The notes: generated by a model not told the origin, from the letters alone. Shown: positions 42,137 to 51,061, counted from the first letter of the stretch. The stretch is 64,000 nucleotides of DNA from an uncultured Prevotellaceae bacterium (GCA_900315455.1 OMZE01000009.1:1-64000), one strand, 5' to 3'. Numbers and translations are program-made.

Positions 42137-44431
42137 TTAGAACTCGAATCCTAAGTTCACGTACAAATATGGCTTTTTGGTGTAGGTGCTGTAGCCCAAT
42201 GAAGCGCCAAGCGGACCAAACATGGTGTCGATGTAATAGGCCAACTGAGCACCAAGCACGGTGCGGTGGTCGAGAATCTCCTTCAGCACGCGCGACTGCT
42301 GTGCCCCTGCTAAGCGTAACAGCAGGTAGTGCTTGTTGCCCATACGCAGTTGCGACTGCAACTGGGCTGCTATGAATTGGCGGCCTACGTGTTCCAGGTT
42401 GCCGATGCCGGCAAAGGGCATCTGTTGTTCCACGTAGTGTCCGAACCACTCTCCGCCTACCGTGTTTTCAAATCCTGTAGGCACGTTGGCGCCGAGGAGC
42501 AGTCGCCCATAGAACATGGGCTGAAGGGTGAAACGGCTGCCGAAGGTGAACGACTTGCGCCAGTTGGCTCTTACGTCGCTCATGCCTGCCTTGCCATCGA
42601 GTTGTGCGAAGTTGTCGGTCATGTAGGCATATTCGGCGTAGAACCGCGACCCGCGTGTGGGGAAAGACCAATTGTCTTCGCTGTTGTAGTTCACCCTTGC
42701 GCGATAACTGAAGAAGTGCTCGTCCTTGAGGTCGACATCGAGCACGTGCTCTGCCTCCAGTGTGTTGCGGTAGTGCATATAGTCATACCTTACTCCCATC
42801 TGTAGGTTAAAGTGCTTGAGGTCGAGGTTGATAGGTATAACTTCCGCCTGCAACTGGTTGTAGAGGATGTTGTAGGAGAGGTCGCCCTCCTTGTAGATGT
42901 CTACGTCGTTTCGGTAGAAGCCAACCACTGTTCGCGGACAGGTGAGGGTCTGTGTGTGCGCAGTCAGTTCACCCTTTACCATATTGCGCTTGCCCAGTCG
43001 TAGGGTGACGTCGATGTCCATCGGCACCGCTGCCTTGATGGGGAAGTCGGCCCCCAGTTGCACGGCGGCATACTCCTCTGAGTCGTAGCGCAGTCCCACA
43101 TACGCCTGGTTGGTCTTGCGGTTTCCGGCGGTGAGTATCACGCGCACACCGGTGCCGTCGGGCTCGAGCCGGCACTCTGCCGTCTGGTAGAACAAGTCCA
43201 TTCGCATGGTGGTGGTGAGTTCTTGCTGCATTTTGGCATCTATAGTGTCGTGCTTCAGTGACGACGACAAGTCTATCATGTGGCGTGATGGGTTCCTCAC
43301 ATCTTCTACGGTGCTGCGGATGCCGAACTTATGTTTGATGAACTGCACGTCTTGTGGTGTCATGTTCTCGAAGACGTAGCCCGTGACACGATGTTTGTCG
43401 GTCATCACGGTGGGGTTCTTGGGATGCCGTTTTTTGGGTATGAAGGAGTCGTTGATGCCGATGAGTTTTTTCAGTGCCTTCAGGTCGTCCCAATGCCTCA
43501 TGGCTTCTTCCTCGCCCCTGCGGATGAGTGTATCGATGGCTGTGAGCGAGAAACTGGCGGCATTGTAGCCTTTCGTGTCCACCTTCACGTGCAGGTCGGT
43601 AATGGCAAGGTTCTCGTCGAGTTTGTTCTTACAGTTCACGTCAATGATTTGGCTGAGGATGCTCATCGTGCGCCCCATGTCGTTGGCAATCTTCGGTTCT
43701 CCCTGCACGGTGACGCCGATGATGATGTCGGCCCCCATCTCGCGTGCGATATCCGCGGGATAGTTGTTGCGCAGTCCGCCGTCTACCAGCACCATGTCGC
43801 CCATTCTTACCGGCGAGAATGCTGCGGGGATGGCCATTGAGGCCCGCATGGCTACAGGAAGTCGCCCGCTGTGGAAATCATACTCCGAGTTGTCGATGAC
43901 ATTGGTGGCGACGCAGGCGAAGGGGATGGGAAGGTCGCTTGAGAAATCAAGAGAGTCGGTGTACCCGTAGCACAGTTGCTGGAACAGTTCTGCGAGGTTC
44001 TTGCCTTGTATGATACCCCCGTCGTTATAGTTGCGTTTGCCCACCGTGATGCCTCGGCTGAATGCGTAGGTGTTCTGCTTCTTTCGGTCGGCCAGGCTCT
44101 GTTTCGTCAGGTCCTCCTTGTCGGTGATGACGTAACTCCAATCCTGCACCCTCACCATGGAGTCGAGCGAGTTGGCATTATACCCGATGGCATAGAGTCC
44201 GCCGATGATGCTGCCCATCGACGTTCCCGTGACGATGTCGATGGGTATCCCAGCCCGCTCCAACACTTTCAGCACTCCGATGTGGGCCATGCCTTTTGCT
44301 CCTCCGCCGCTCAGCACCACGGCCACTTTTTTCCTCCCGTCATCAGATTTAGTTGTGATGCTGTCGCTTTGTGCGCTTATTGTGCCACACATCAGTGCTG
44401 CCACAGCCATTGTCAATAGCGTCTTTTTCAT
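42137..44431 (-). CDS. Patatin-like phospholipase with outer-membrane barrel
   Basis: A 764-residue protein with a signal peptide (1-20). The patatin domain (about 34-320) has oxyanion loop GGGAKG (42-47), nucleophile Ser71 in GTSMG and catalytic Asp217 in DGG. A POTRA-like segment (about 345-400; VTGYVFENMTPQDVQFIKHK) leads to a 16-strand-type barrel ending YVNLGFEF, with a terminal Phe as in Omp85-related barrels. This resembles PlpD-type two-partner/autotransporter phospholipases, which are common in Bacteroidetes. It probably hydrolyses phospholipid at the cell surface or in the outer membrane. All catalytic residues are present. A 47-residue membrane protein gene lies 33 nt upstream, probably co-transcribed. 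Confidence 0.88.
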   Translation of the reverse strand: MKKTLLTMAVAALMCGTISAQSDSITTKSDDGRKKVAVVLSGGGAKGMAHIGVLKVLERAGIPIDIVTGTSMGSIIGGLYAIGYNANSLDSMVRVQDWSYVITDKEDLTKQSLADRKKQNTYAFSRGITVGKRNYNDGGIIQGKNLAELFQQLCYGYTDSLDFSSDLPIPFACVATNVIDNSEYDFHSGRLPVAMRASMAIPAAFSPVRMGDMVLVDGGLRNNYPADIAREMGADIIIGVTVQGEPKIANDMGRTMSILSQIIDVNCKNKLDENLAITDLHVKVDTKGYNAASFSLTAIDTLIRRGEEEAMRHWDDLKALKKLIGINDSFIPKKRHPKNPTVMTDKHRVTGYVFENMTPQDVQFIKHKFGIRSTVEDVRNPSRHMIDLSSSLKHDTIDAKMQQELTTTMRMDLFYQTAECRLEPDGTGVRVILTAGNRKTNQAYVGLRYDSEEYAAVQLGADFPIKAAVPMDIDVTLRLGKRNMVKGELTAHTQTLTCPRTVVGFYRNDVDIYKEGDLSYNILYNQLQAEVIPINLDLKHFNLQMGVRYDYMHYRNTLEAEHVLDVDLKDEHFFSYRARVNYNSEDNWSFPTRGSRFYAEYAYMTDNFAQLDGKAGMSDVRANWRKSFTFGSRFTLQPMFYGRLLLGANVPTGFENTVGGEWFGHYVEQQMPFAGIGNLEHVGRQFIAAQLQSQLRMGNKHYLLLRLAGAQQSRVLKEILDHRTVLGAQLAYYIDTMFGPLGASLGYSTYTKKPYLYVNLGFEF

Positions 44432-44464
44432 TTTCTATGCTTTTGCAGGTAAATACTTTGGGGT

Positions 44465-44608
44465 TCACTCCAAATCTTCCTTCCTTCCCAGCATATTCAG
44501 GGAGATGTGAAGGTTAACGGCGGCACAGCCCAGGGCTGCCAGGGCAATCCATAGAACGAAAAGGTCCTTGACCACTTCCTTCTTTTCATTGACAGTTTTC
44601 TTTTTCAT
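44465..44608 (-). CDS. 47-residue single-pass membrane protein
   Basis: A complete ATG-TGA frame on the minus strand. It encodes a Lys-rich start (MKKKTVNEKKEVVKD), one hydrophobic helix (about 16-35, LFVLWIALAALGCAAVNLHI) and a short charged end (NMLGRKEDLE). A perfect TAACTTTG -7 box lies 47 nt upstream (44656-44663) and the patatin gene starts 33 nt downstream, so it would lead that operon. The composition and context support a real gene. Family unknown. Confidence 0.6.
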   Translation of the reverse strand: MKKKTVNEKKEVVKDLFVLWIALAALGCAAVNLHISLNMLGRKEDLE

Positions 44609-44655
44609 AGAAGCGTAATTTCTTGATTATTTATTAATTGCAAACTCACCCAGGA

Positions 44656-44663
44656 CAAAGTTA
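44656..44663 (-). promoter_or_regulatory. -7 box for the small membrane protein/patatin operon
   Basis: Minus-strand TAACTTTG is a perfect TAnnTTTG match. No clear -33. Confidence 0.5.
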
Positions 44664-44768
44664 CTGATTATTTTTGTATTGCCGACGATTTCTGCAAGTT
44701 ATTTTGACGCCATGACGGAAAAATATACCATAAAAGCCCCTTCCAAACGCTAATATTATCGCGACCGG

Positions 44769-46508
44769 TTATCTGCCGCCACCGCCACCGCCGCCGGAGT
44801 AGCCGCCACCGCCGCCGATTGAAGAATAGTTGGAGAAGCCGGAGGAAGACATGGAACGGTCTGCCATACGTTCAATAGCACTGGTAGTGGCGGTGTAAAT
44901 GGAGTCGCTGAACATATAGATCACGTCACTCTTATCAACTGTTGGTGACGCATCAAGGCTCTTGGTGATGTTGGAAAGTTGAAGATACTCCGGACAAATG
45001 GTCTCCATATCCTTCCTCACCTGGTCGGCCAGTCCGAAGAACTCGGCGTAAACCAGATACTGGTCCCAAAGTCCCACCTCCATTGTTCCGCGCTCGTTGA
45101 GCAAGGTGAAGTCCTGCAAGAAAGATTTCAGTCCGAAGAGATGTGCGGCATGCTTTTGTGTGTATTCATCGTCAGACTTTCCTTCCAACGCCTTCATGAA
45201 GTTTTGGATGTCGGTTTTATTGCTCTTCTTCCTGCACCAGTTGTCAAATTCTTTTGGCTGCAGCACCAGGTCATCGCCCGATGCCAGTGTGAGCAACTTC
45301 AACACATGACAAGCCATGCGGTCGTCGCCTTTGGCATTCTGGTCGATCTCTTTCAATGGATGGACAATTTTCAGCATCTCCCTTACCTCCTGCTCATATT
45401 TCTCGCGTACGATAGTCACGTCGCCCTTAGCCATGAGTTTCAGCAGCAAGGCACCAATGACATTCTGGTTGCTCATGCCGTAGAAATAGGACAGGTCGTC
45501 TATCATCGTCTTATTCTTAACCAGTGTCCAGTCTTTCTCCACTTCACGGAAGTAATTGTCTTTTGCTATGCCGAGTTTCTTTCGCTTACGCCATTTGCGC
45601 AGCGGTGCAAGCGACACCACCCACCATGCAGCACACAGCAACATCCATACCAAGGAAAACAACAAATTAACCACCAGGTCGATGCAGAAATACGCAAAGA
45701 TTCCAAGCAAAACTACAAAGCCAAACAACACCCAGTCCCAAAAGCCCCAGTCATCTTCCTCGGCATTGCCCTTCAGGAAGTCGCTGCCGTCGAGAGCCCT
45801 CTGCTTGCGGCTCTCCCAACTCTCGTCGGAGGTTGTCGCCGGCTGAAACATCTCCTTGTCGAACTCTAGCATGACAATCATCCGCTTGCCTTTGCTTAAA
45901 GGACCGTTGGGAGTGGCCACGATGCTGTTGCCCTCGAACACGATGTCTCCCTCATAGCCAAAAGCCCAGCGGCGTGTGTTGGCTTCAGAGAGCAGGATAC
46001 CGTCGTCTGCAGTAATGACAATCCGTGCCTGCTCCACTGTGCAGTCCATATCTAAAAAGCAGTGGTTGAACCCGTCGTTTGTATCGTAGGCTTTTACAAG
46101 GTTTGTCAGATTGTAACGCACCACGTACTCGTGCTCACCCCAGTCGCCGAAGCCCCAGCACACTTCCTGGTCGTTGTTGGCAAGTCCGCACTTGCCTGCC
46201 TTTTCTTCACGACTGGCATCCAAATCCCACTCGCTGAGGGTCTCGAAGGGCACAAGTCCCGACTGTCCCGGCACATATCCCACAACCGAGAGATTTTCTA
46301 TGTGTATGCCGTCGATGCTGCGGTGCTCCACATACCACTCCGTTTTTGCGTCGCTGTCGTCGAGGTTGATGAGCCAGTGCTCCTCTATGGCTGCCGTACC
46401 ATCCTTATGGAGAACGGCCTTGACATCAATCCGCTTTACAACGCTTGCCATACTCTCCACCGAAGGGAGTACCGCCAGAAATGACAGCAATGCTATCCAG
46501 AGTTTCAT
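44769..46508 (-). CDS. DUF2207 family membrane protein
   Basis: A 579-residue protein. The ATG at 46508 begins the signal peptide MKLWIALLSFLAVLPSVESM; an ATG 9 nt upstream is also possible. An extracytoplasmic beta domain (about 25-225; DVKAVLHKDGTAAIEEHWLI, CWGFGDWGEHEYVVRYN) is typical of DUF2207. Membrane helices follow at about 258-300, then a cytoplasmic helical domain (about 310-540). The C-terminus is Ser/Gly-rich (SIGGGGGYSGGGGGGGR), as in the family. Function is unknown; DUF2207 proteins are widespread predicted membrane proteins. A TACCTTTG -7 box at 46661-46668 predicts a leader of about 145 nt. Confidence 0.85.
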   Translation of the reverse strand: MKLWIALLSFLAVLPSVESMASVVKRIDVKAVLHKDGTAAIEEHWLINLDDSDAKTEWYVEHRSIDGIHIENLSVVGYVPGQSGLVPFETLSEWDLDASREEKAGKCGLANNDQEVCWGFGDWGEHEYVVRYNLTNLVKAYDTNDGFNHCFLDMDCTVEQARIVITADDGILLSEANTRRWAFGYEGDIVFEGNSIVATPNGPLSKGKRMIVMLEFDKEMFQPATTSDESWESRKQRALDGSDFLKGNAEEDDWGFWDWVLFGFVVLLGIFAYFCIDLVVNLLFSLVWMLLCAAWWVVSLAPLRKWRKRKKLGIAKDNYFREVEKDWTLVKNKTMIDDLSYFYGMSNQNVIGALLLKLMAKGDVTIVREKYEQEVREMLKIVHPLKEIDQNAKGDDRMACHVLKLLTLASGDDLVLQPKEFDNWCRKKSNKTDIQNFMKALEGKSDDEYTQKHAAHLFGLKSFLQDFTLLNERGTMEVGLWDQYLVYAEFFGLADQVRKDMETICPEYLQLSNITKSLDASPTVDKSDVIYMFSDSIYTATTSAIERMADRSMSSSGFSNYSSIGGGGGYSGGGGGGGR

Positions 46509-46660
46509 TATTCTCATTTCTATCTTTATTACGCAGCCATTTATGTGAATGATTTGCATCAGTTGTTGGACAACTAAAGAGGCCAAGAACCTTTACACAT
46601 CAGACTTTTCACCTACCTTGTTGCTGCATTTCGGGACAGGCAAAATTGTCTATGGTGTGG

Positions 46661-46668
46661 CAAAGGTA
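46661..46668 (-). promoter_or_regulatory. -7 box for the DUF2207 gene
   Basis: Minus-strand TACCTTTG, a perfect -7 match. Confidence 0.45.
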
Positions 46669-46781
46669 ATCATAAATTCTGAGAAAAGCCCCAATTAGGT
46701 GGTATATTCAACAGAAGTTGCATATTCTATCGGATTGCGTACGCCATCACGTCCCCGTGACCGCTTTCATAACGTCGTACG

Positions 46782-46835
46782 TAAAATGACATGGTAATGG
46801 ATAGGTGATGAGGTTATCTTTGCCATGTCATTTTA
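46782..46835. promoter_or_regulatory. 13-bp inverted repeat enclosing the promoter of the DUF7833-like gene
   Basis: TAAAATGACATGG (46782-46794) and CCATGTCATTTTA (46823-46835) are perfect inverted repeats 28 bp apart. The -7 box TATCTTTG (46815-46822) touches the right arm. Transcription would start inside or just after the right arm, so this is better explained as a protein-binding operator than as an RNA hairpin. The downstream gene encodes a protein with an HTH-like N-terminus, so autoregulation is possible. Confidence 0.6.
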
Positions 46836-46846
46836 ATATTTTCACC

Positions 46847-47713
46847 ATGAACGACAAAGAAATCACCCAACAATTCCTCAGTCAGTTTCCCAGGCAGATA
46901 GACGGTTTGGTCTATCTTTTCCTGCGCTCCATCGCACATGAGGACACAGTGCACAGCAGCGGATATGCCCTGTCGAAAAAACTGGGCATCTACCGCACTA
47001 CTCTTTTCCGTATTCTCTACCAGTTGGAACAACAGCGGATGATTCGCCTCGTCAAGGACGATAGCCTCCACGCCCAAAGCAACCTCAGCATCACTCTGCT
47101 TCTCGAACCTATTCAGCATACGGAAAAGAACGACCAAAATGTTACGCTACCGGCTGAAAATGTTACGCTCCCGGCTGAAATTGTTACGCTCCAGACTGAA
47201 AATGTTACGGCTCAGGCTGAGACAGTTACGGCTATTCCATGCTATGATGACAGCACCGATGATACGGAAAACGGCAAAATGAAGCCACAAAAGAAAACAA
47301 AAGAAGAAAATCCCCCTGCACCCCCTAAAGAAAAAAACAAAAGAAAAAACTCTCACTCGTACGCACGCGTGAGTCAGCAAAATCTTGAGACGAGGAGGGA
47401 AGCATTCATCGACAGTCTGGCTGCTTTTTCATCCATCTATGGCAATGAGATGCTCCATGCCTTTGCCGACTACTGGACAGAGCCAAACCGCTCACTCACC
47501 CGCATGCGTTTCGAGATGCAGAAAACATGGAGCACGGCACTGCGACTGGCCACCTGGGCACGCAACGAGGCATCCTTCGGTCAACGGAGATGCTCCCAAC
47601 CTCGCCCCACTACTGCCGACTGCATACGCGATGCTCAACAATATGCCATGGAGCAAGCGATGCTCGTGTTAAGTAGAGCGGAAGAGAAGAGGCAGTTGAG
47701 ACAGTTGTTTTAA
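46847..47713 (+). CDS. DUF7833-like protein with helix-turn-helix N-terminus and variable repeats
   Basis: A 288-residue protein; the ATG at 46847 is used because the -7 box ends at 46822. The N-terminal 80 residues look like a winged helix (YALSKKLGIYRTTLFRILYQ, LEQQRMIRLVKDD). Residues 98-129 are a 7-residue repeat (NVTLPAE, NVTLPAE, IVTLQTE, NVTAQAE, TVTA). A Lys/Pro-rich linker follows (about 145-175). The C-terminal domain (about 185-250; FADYWTEPNRSLTRMRFEMQ, KTWSTALRLATWARNE) matches the DUF7833-type end found in Bacteroidales replication or mobile-element associated proteins. The role is probably DNA-related. It lies between repeat-rich DNA and a restriction system, so it may be part of an accessory island. 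Confidence 0.65.
   Translation: MNDKEITQQFLSQFPRQIDGLVYLFLRSIAHEDTVHSSGYALSKKLGIYRTTLFRILYQLEQQRMIRLVKDDSLHAQSNLSITLLLEPIQHTEKNDQNVTLPAENVTLPAEIVTLQTENVTAQAETVTAIPCYDDSTDDTENGKMKPQKKTKEENPPAPPKEKNKRKNSHSYARVSQQNLETRREAFIDSLAAFSSIYGNEMLHAFADYWTEPNRSLTRMRFEMQKTWSTALRLATWARNEASFGQRRCSQPRPTTADCIRDAQQYAMEQAMLVLSRAEEKRQLRQLF
47138..47233 (+). repeat. 21-bp coding minisatellite
   Basis: Units AATGTTACGCTACCGGCTGA-A at 47138, 47159, 47180 and 47201, plus a partial unit at 47222, encode NVTLPAE-type heptads. The unit is a multiple of three, so copy-number change would keep the frame. Confidence 0.8.
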
Positions 47714-47842
47714 ACCATCGCTGCCACTTCAAGGCAATAAGCAACACCATTTCTTTCCGAAACATCATTCATCAACATAAGAAGACGGAAAAATTGGTGT
47801 TAGGACATGCATAAAGCAAGTCGCATGGTTGCGATGTGTCTT

Positions 47843-48013
47843 CTAAAAAAGAAGTCCAGGCCAAAAACCAAATAGCAGCGAGACCGCTACCGGCTTCAGT
47901 CTGGACTTCCTGATAGGCATTGCCGCTCCGATAGCAATAGTTCAAGTGTCGCAATTTCATAAGGATTTGAATATAGTCCACGGGAGAACCTCCCCAACTT
48001 CTCGGAGCATTGA
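47843..48013 (-). ncRNA. Putative structured small RNA
   Basis: A perfect minus-strand -7 box TATCTTTG (48020-48027) predicts a start near 48013. The following 165 nt can form GGGAG-GTT-CTCCC, ATTGC...GCAAT (TATTGCTATCGG/GCGGCAATG) and a terminal stem GAAGTCCAG (plus strand 47851-47859) / CTGGACTTC (47901-47909), which is followed on the minus strand by six T. Promoter, hairpins and intrinsic terminator without a good ORF suggest an sRNA. An open frame with ATG at 47957 exists but has unlikely composition. No known RNA family was recognised. Confidence 0.35.
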
Positions 48014-48291
48014 TGGAGACAAAGATATCACAAAATATGCGAGAAGAAAAATAAATCGAGATTATTTTCCATCTTGGAGACTGGTATCTTGTAGCGTCAG
48101 AAACTCCGTCCCCGGTAATCTACACCATCCTGACTTTTTCTACGCAGTGAGTAGAAAATCTGATGATGCAAAACATTACGAATCAAATTCTCCGTCCCCG
48201 TGATCGTCCCCGTGATCGCTGGGAAAAAGAAAAATCCTTGCAACAAAACTATTTTTTTGTGACAAAACAACAGTTTCTAAAAAGATTTGCG

Positions 48292-48299
48292 TATTTTTG
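48292..48299 (+). promoter_or_regulatory. -7 box of the type I restriction-modification operon
   Basis: A perfect TATTTTTG lies 26 nt before the hsdM ATG at 48326. No clear -33 box. Confidence 0.55.
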
Positions 48300-48325
48300 T
48301 CCAATATTATCCTAAATCATATCTT

Positions 48326-49888
48326 ATGGCTAACTTACTACAAAAAGAAGAACTCCACCGCACTATATGGAACATTGCCGACGAATTGCGTGGTGCTGTC
48401 GGCGGATGGGAGTTCAAGGCTTATGTCCTCGGAACGCTTTTCTACCGTTTCATTTCAGAAAACCTTACGGAATACATTAACTCCTTGCAGCACGATGCTG
48501 GCATGACCGACTTCGACTATGCTGAGATGGACGACGAGGAAGCAGCGCCGGCGAAAGACCAGATTGTTGCTGAAAAGGGATTCTTCATCCTCCCGTCACA
48601 ACTTTTCTGCAACGTATGCAAACGCTGTGAGGAAGATGAAAACCTGAACATGACGCTCTCACGAATCTTCCGAGATATCGAAGGCTCTGCCATGGGCACT
48701 CCGTCGGAAGACGATTTCAGAGGCTTGTTCAACGATTTCAATCTGGACAATTCACAACTGGGTGCGGACGTGAAGACGCGCAACCGGCTCATCGCAAAGG
48801 TGCTCATCAAAATCAACGACATGGACCTCGGCGAGGACTTCCAGGAGAATAGGATTGACGCTTTTGGCGACGCCTATGAGTTTCTCATGACGATGTACGC
48901 CTCAAACGCCGGCAAGTCTGGCGGTGAGTTCTTCACCCCGCAGGAGGTCAGTGAGGTGCTGGCCCGACTGACGGCTGCCGATGGCCATGAGATACGCAGC
49001 GTCTACGACCCTGCCTGTGGCTCCGGCTCGCTGCTGCTGAAATTCTCGAAGACCATCGGCAAGGAAAACCCATCCTTGAAATACTACGGTCAGGAAATCA
49101 ACCCCACGACCTACAACCTCTGCCGCATCAACATGTTCCTCCACAATATCAACTACGACAATTTTGATATTCAATTAGGAGACACGCTCATCTCACCCAA
49201 GCATCGTGACTTTGAGCCCTTCGATGCCGTGGTGAGCAATCCACCCTACTCCATTCCATGGGAAGGCTCCAACAACCCGCTGCTCATCAACGACGACCGC
49301 TTTAGTGGTCCCGGCGTGCTGGCACCCAACTCCACTGCCGACCTCGCCTTTACGCTCCACATCCTACGCTCCCTCTCCGAGTGCGGCACGGCAGCCATCG
49401 TAGAGTTCCCGGGTGTTCTCTACCGTGGAGGCAAGGAGCGCACCATTCGTCAGTGGCTGGTGGAGAACAACTTCGTTGACACTATCATCCAACTGCCGTC
49501 GAACCTCTTCTTCGGCGTGGGCATCGCTACCTGCATCATCGTGCTGCGCAAAGGGGCACGCCCCGACAACAAGGTGCTGTTCATCGACGCATCAAAGGAA
49601 TTCGTCAAAAACGGCAATAAGAACAAGTTGACGGAGGAAAACCAGAACCATATCTTCGAGGTATTCAAAGACCGCAAGAAAGAGCAATACTTCTCTTGCC
49701 TCGTTCCTATTGACGACATTCTCAAAAACGATGCCAACCTCTCCGTCTCTTCGTATGTGGAGCAGGAAGATACGCGCGAAGTCATCAACATCAAAGAAGT
49801 AAATGCTTCCCTTCAAACACTCATTGCTGAAGGCAATGCGCTGAATGCAAAGATAGACGAAATCATTAAGAATCTGGGGGAGGAATAG
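48326..49888 (+). CDS. hsdM: Type I restriction-modification system DNA methyltransferase subunit
   Basis: A 520-residue protein; the ATG at 48326 fits the promoter spacing. An N-terminal HsdM_N helical domain (about 8-140) precedes the N6-adenine methyltransferase domain (about 165-490), with GGEFFTPQEV, the SAM-binding motif DPACGSGS (228-235) and catalytic NPPY (305-308). With HsdS it methylates adenine in a bipartite target, and with HsdR it restricts unmodified DNA. HsdS starts 1 nt after its stop. All key motifs are intact. Confidence 0.96.
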   Translation: MANLLQKEELHRTIWNIADELRGAVGGWEFKAYVLGTLFYRFISENLTEYINSLQHDAGMTDFDYAEMDDEEAAPAKDQIVAEKGFFILPSQLFCNVCKRCEEDENLNMTLSRIFRDIEGSAMGTPSEDDFRGLFNDFNLDNSQLGADVKTRNRLIAKVLIKINDMDLGEDFQENRIDAFGDAYEFLMTMYASNAGKSGGEFFTPQEVSEVLARLTAADGHEIRSVYDPACGSGSLLLKFSKTIGKENPSLKYYGQEINPTTYNLCRINMFLHNINYDNFDIQLGDTLISPKHRDFEPFDAVVSNPPYSIPWEGSNNPLLINDDRFSGPGVLAPNSTADLAFTLHILRSLSECGTAAIVEFPGVLYRGGKERTIRQWLVENNFVDTIIQLPSNLFFGVGIATCIIVLRKGARPDNKVLFIDASKEFVKNGNKNKLTEENQNHIFEVFKDRKKEQYFSCLVPIDDILKNDANLSVSSYVEQEDTREVINIKEVNASLQTLIAEGNALNAKIDEIIKNLGEE

Positions 49889-49889
49889 T

Positions 49890-51017
49890 ATGGTGGAGTG
49901 GAAAACGATAGATAGTTTAGGTAGCTATTTCGGTGGACTAACAGGTAAAACTAAAAAAGATTTTGAAAACGGTAATGCCAAATTCATTACCTATATGAAT
50001 GTGTTTTCAAATCCATCGCTCGATGTAAACACTGTCGGAATGGTGCATATAAATGAAGGGGAAAAGCAAAACAAAGTTCAAAAAGGCGACATTTTGTTTT
50101 CAGGGTCTTCAGAAACACCTGACGAAGCTGGCATGTCATGTGTTGTTACCGATGAATTAAAAGAAGATTTTTACATGAATAGTTTTTGTTTTGGTTTACG
50201 TCTTACTGAATCAGAGCAATATAACTTACATTTTTTTAAACATGTCCTTCGTTCACATGCAATAAGACAAGCGATTTCAAAGTCTGCAAGTGGCGTAACA
50301 AGGTTTAATATTTCAAAAGCACGTTTTGGTAAAATTCAAATCCCCATCCCCCCTCTCTCCGAACAAAACCGTATCGTTGGCATCCTCGATACTTTCACTG
50401 AAAGCATTGAAAACCTCAAAAAACAAATCTCTGAAAAGAAAAAACAATACGAGCACTACCGTGACCAGCTACTCGACCTTGAAGGAAAGCCTGGGGTGGA
50501 GATGGAAGAGTTAATAAATATTGCAGAATTGGGTACAGGAAGTAGTAATACTAATGAAGAACTACCCATTGGAAAGTACCCTTTCTTCGTACGATCTCAA
50601 GATGTAAGATGGAAAGACGAATACGAATTTGATGAAACTGCAATAATTACTTCTGGCGATGGAGTAGGAGTTGGGAAAATTTTCCATTATATTGAAGGCA
50701 AGTACGCTCTCCATCAAAGAGCATACAGAATACATATTCTTTCTGAGAAAATTATCCCAAAATTCTTTTTCTATTATTTTGTATGTCATTTCTATAATTA
50801 TATACAAAAGAATGCATACAATTCTTCCGTAACTTCTGTAAGGAAGCCTATGCTACAGAAATTTCCAGTTCCGATGATTAATTTGCAAAAGCAATTGACA
50901 ATTGTAAATCATCTAGACACCTTCGAGGCATCCATCGCCAACCTCGAGCAGCAACTCTCTCTCCGCCAAAAGCAATACGAATATTACAGAAATATGCTTT
51001 TAACCTTTGACGAATGA
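49890..51017 (+). CDS. hsdS: Type I restriction-modification system specificity subunit
   Basis: A 375-residue protein with two target-recognition domains (about 1-150 and 195-325). Each is followed by a related helical spacer: LSEQNRIVGILDTF...KKKQYEHYRDQLL (about 150-195) and KQLTIVNHLDTFEASIANLE...KQYEYYRNMLLTF (about 330-373). Base composition of both recognition domains is clearly more AT-rich than the flanking hsdM and hsdR, as expected for domains exchanged by recombination. The two domains define the two halves of the DNA target; the sequence recognised cannot be predicted here. Only one hsdS gene and no nearby invertase are visible. Confidence 0.95.
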   Translation: MVEWKTIDSLGSYFGGLTGKTKKDFENGNAKFITYMNVFSNPSLDVNTVGMVHINEGEKQNKVQKGDILFSGSSETPDEAGMSCVVTDELKEDFYMNSFCFGLRLTESEQYNLHFFKHVLRSHAIRQAISKSASGVTRFNISKARFGKIQIPIPPLSEQNRIVGILDTFTESIENLKKQISEKKKQYEHYRDQLLDLEGKPGVEMEELINIAELGTGSSNTNEELPIGKYPFFVRSQDVRWKDEYEFDETAIITSGDGVGVGKIFHYIEGKYALHQRAYRIHILSEKIIPKFFFYYFVCHFYNYIQKNAYNSSVTSVRKPMLQKFPVPMINLQKQLTIVNHLDTFEASIANLEQQLSLRQKQYEYYRNMLLTFDE

Positions 51018-51061
51018 CAGACGGTTATACAATCCACTGATAAAGAAAAAGAATAATAAGA

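Larger units (their letters stand above)
47714..48325. other. Gene-free region with a putative minus-strand RNA and short repeats
   Basis: It holds the RNA candidate below (47843-48027), a 12-bp tandem repeat CGTCCCCGTGAT at 48193-48216, related CGTCCCCG motifs at about 48106 and 46750, and the hsdM promoter near the right end. I found no convincing protein gene. Confidence 0.5.

Noticed and set aside
46782-46835. Invertible promoter like those of Bacteroides capsule loci
   Set aside because: The spacer is only 28 bp and no invertase gene is nearby; an operator is more likely, though inversion was kept as a test.
47772-47981. Minus-strand 69-codon frame in the gene-free region
   Set aside because: It overlaps the hairpins and terminator of the putative RNA; the composition is not convincing and no homologous family was recognised. 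Treated as possible ncRNA instead.
49890-51017. Shufflon of hsdS alleles
   Set aside because: Only one hsdS is present, with no silent recognition-domain cassettes or recombinase in view.
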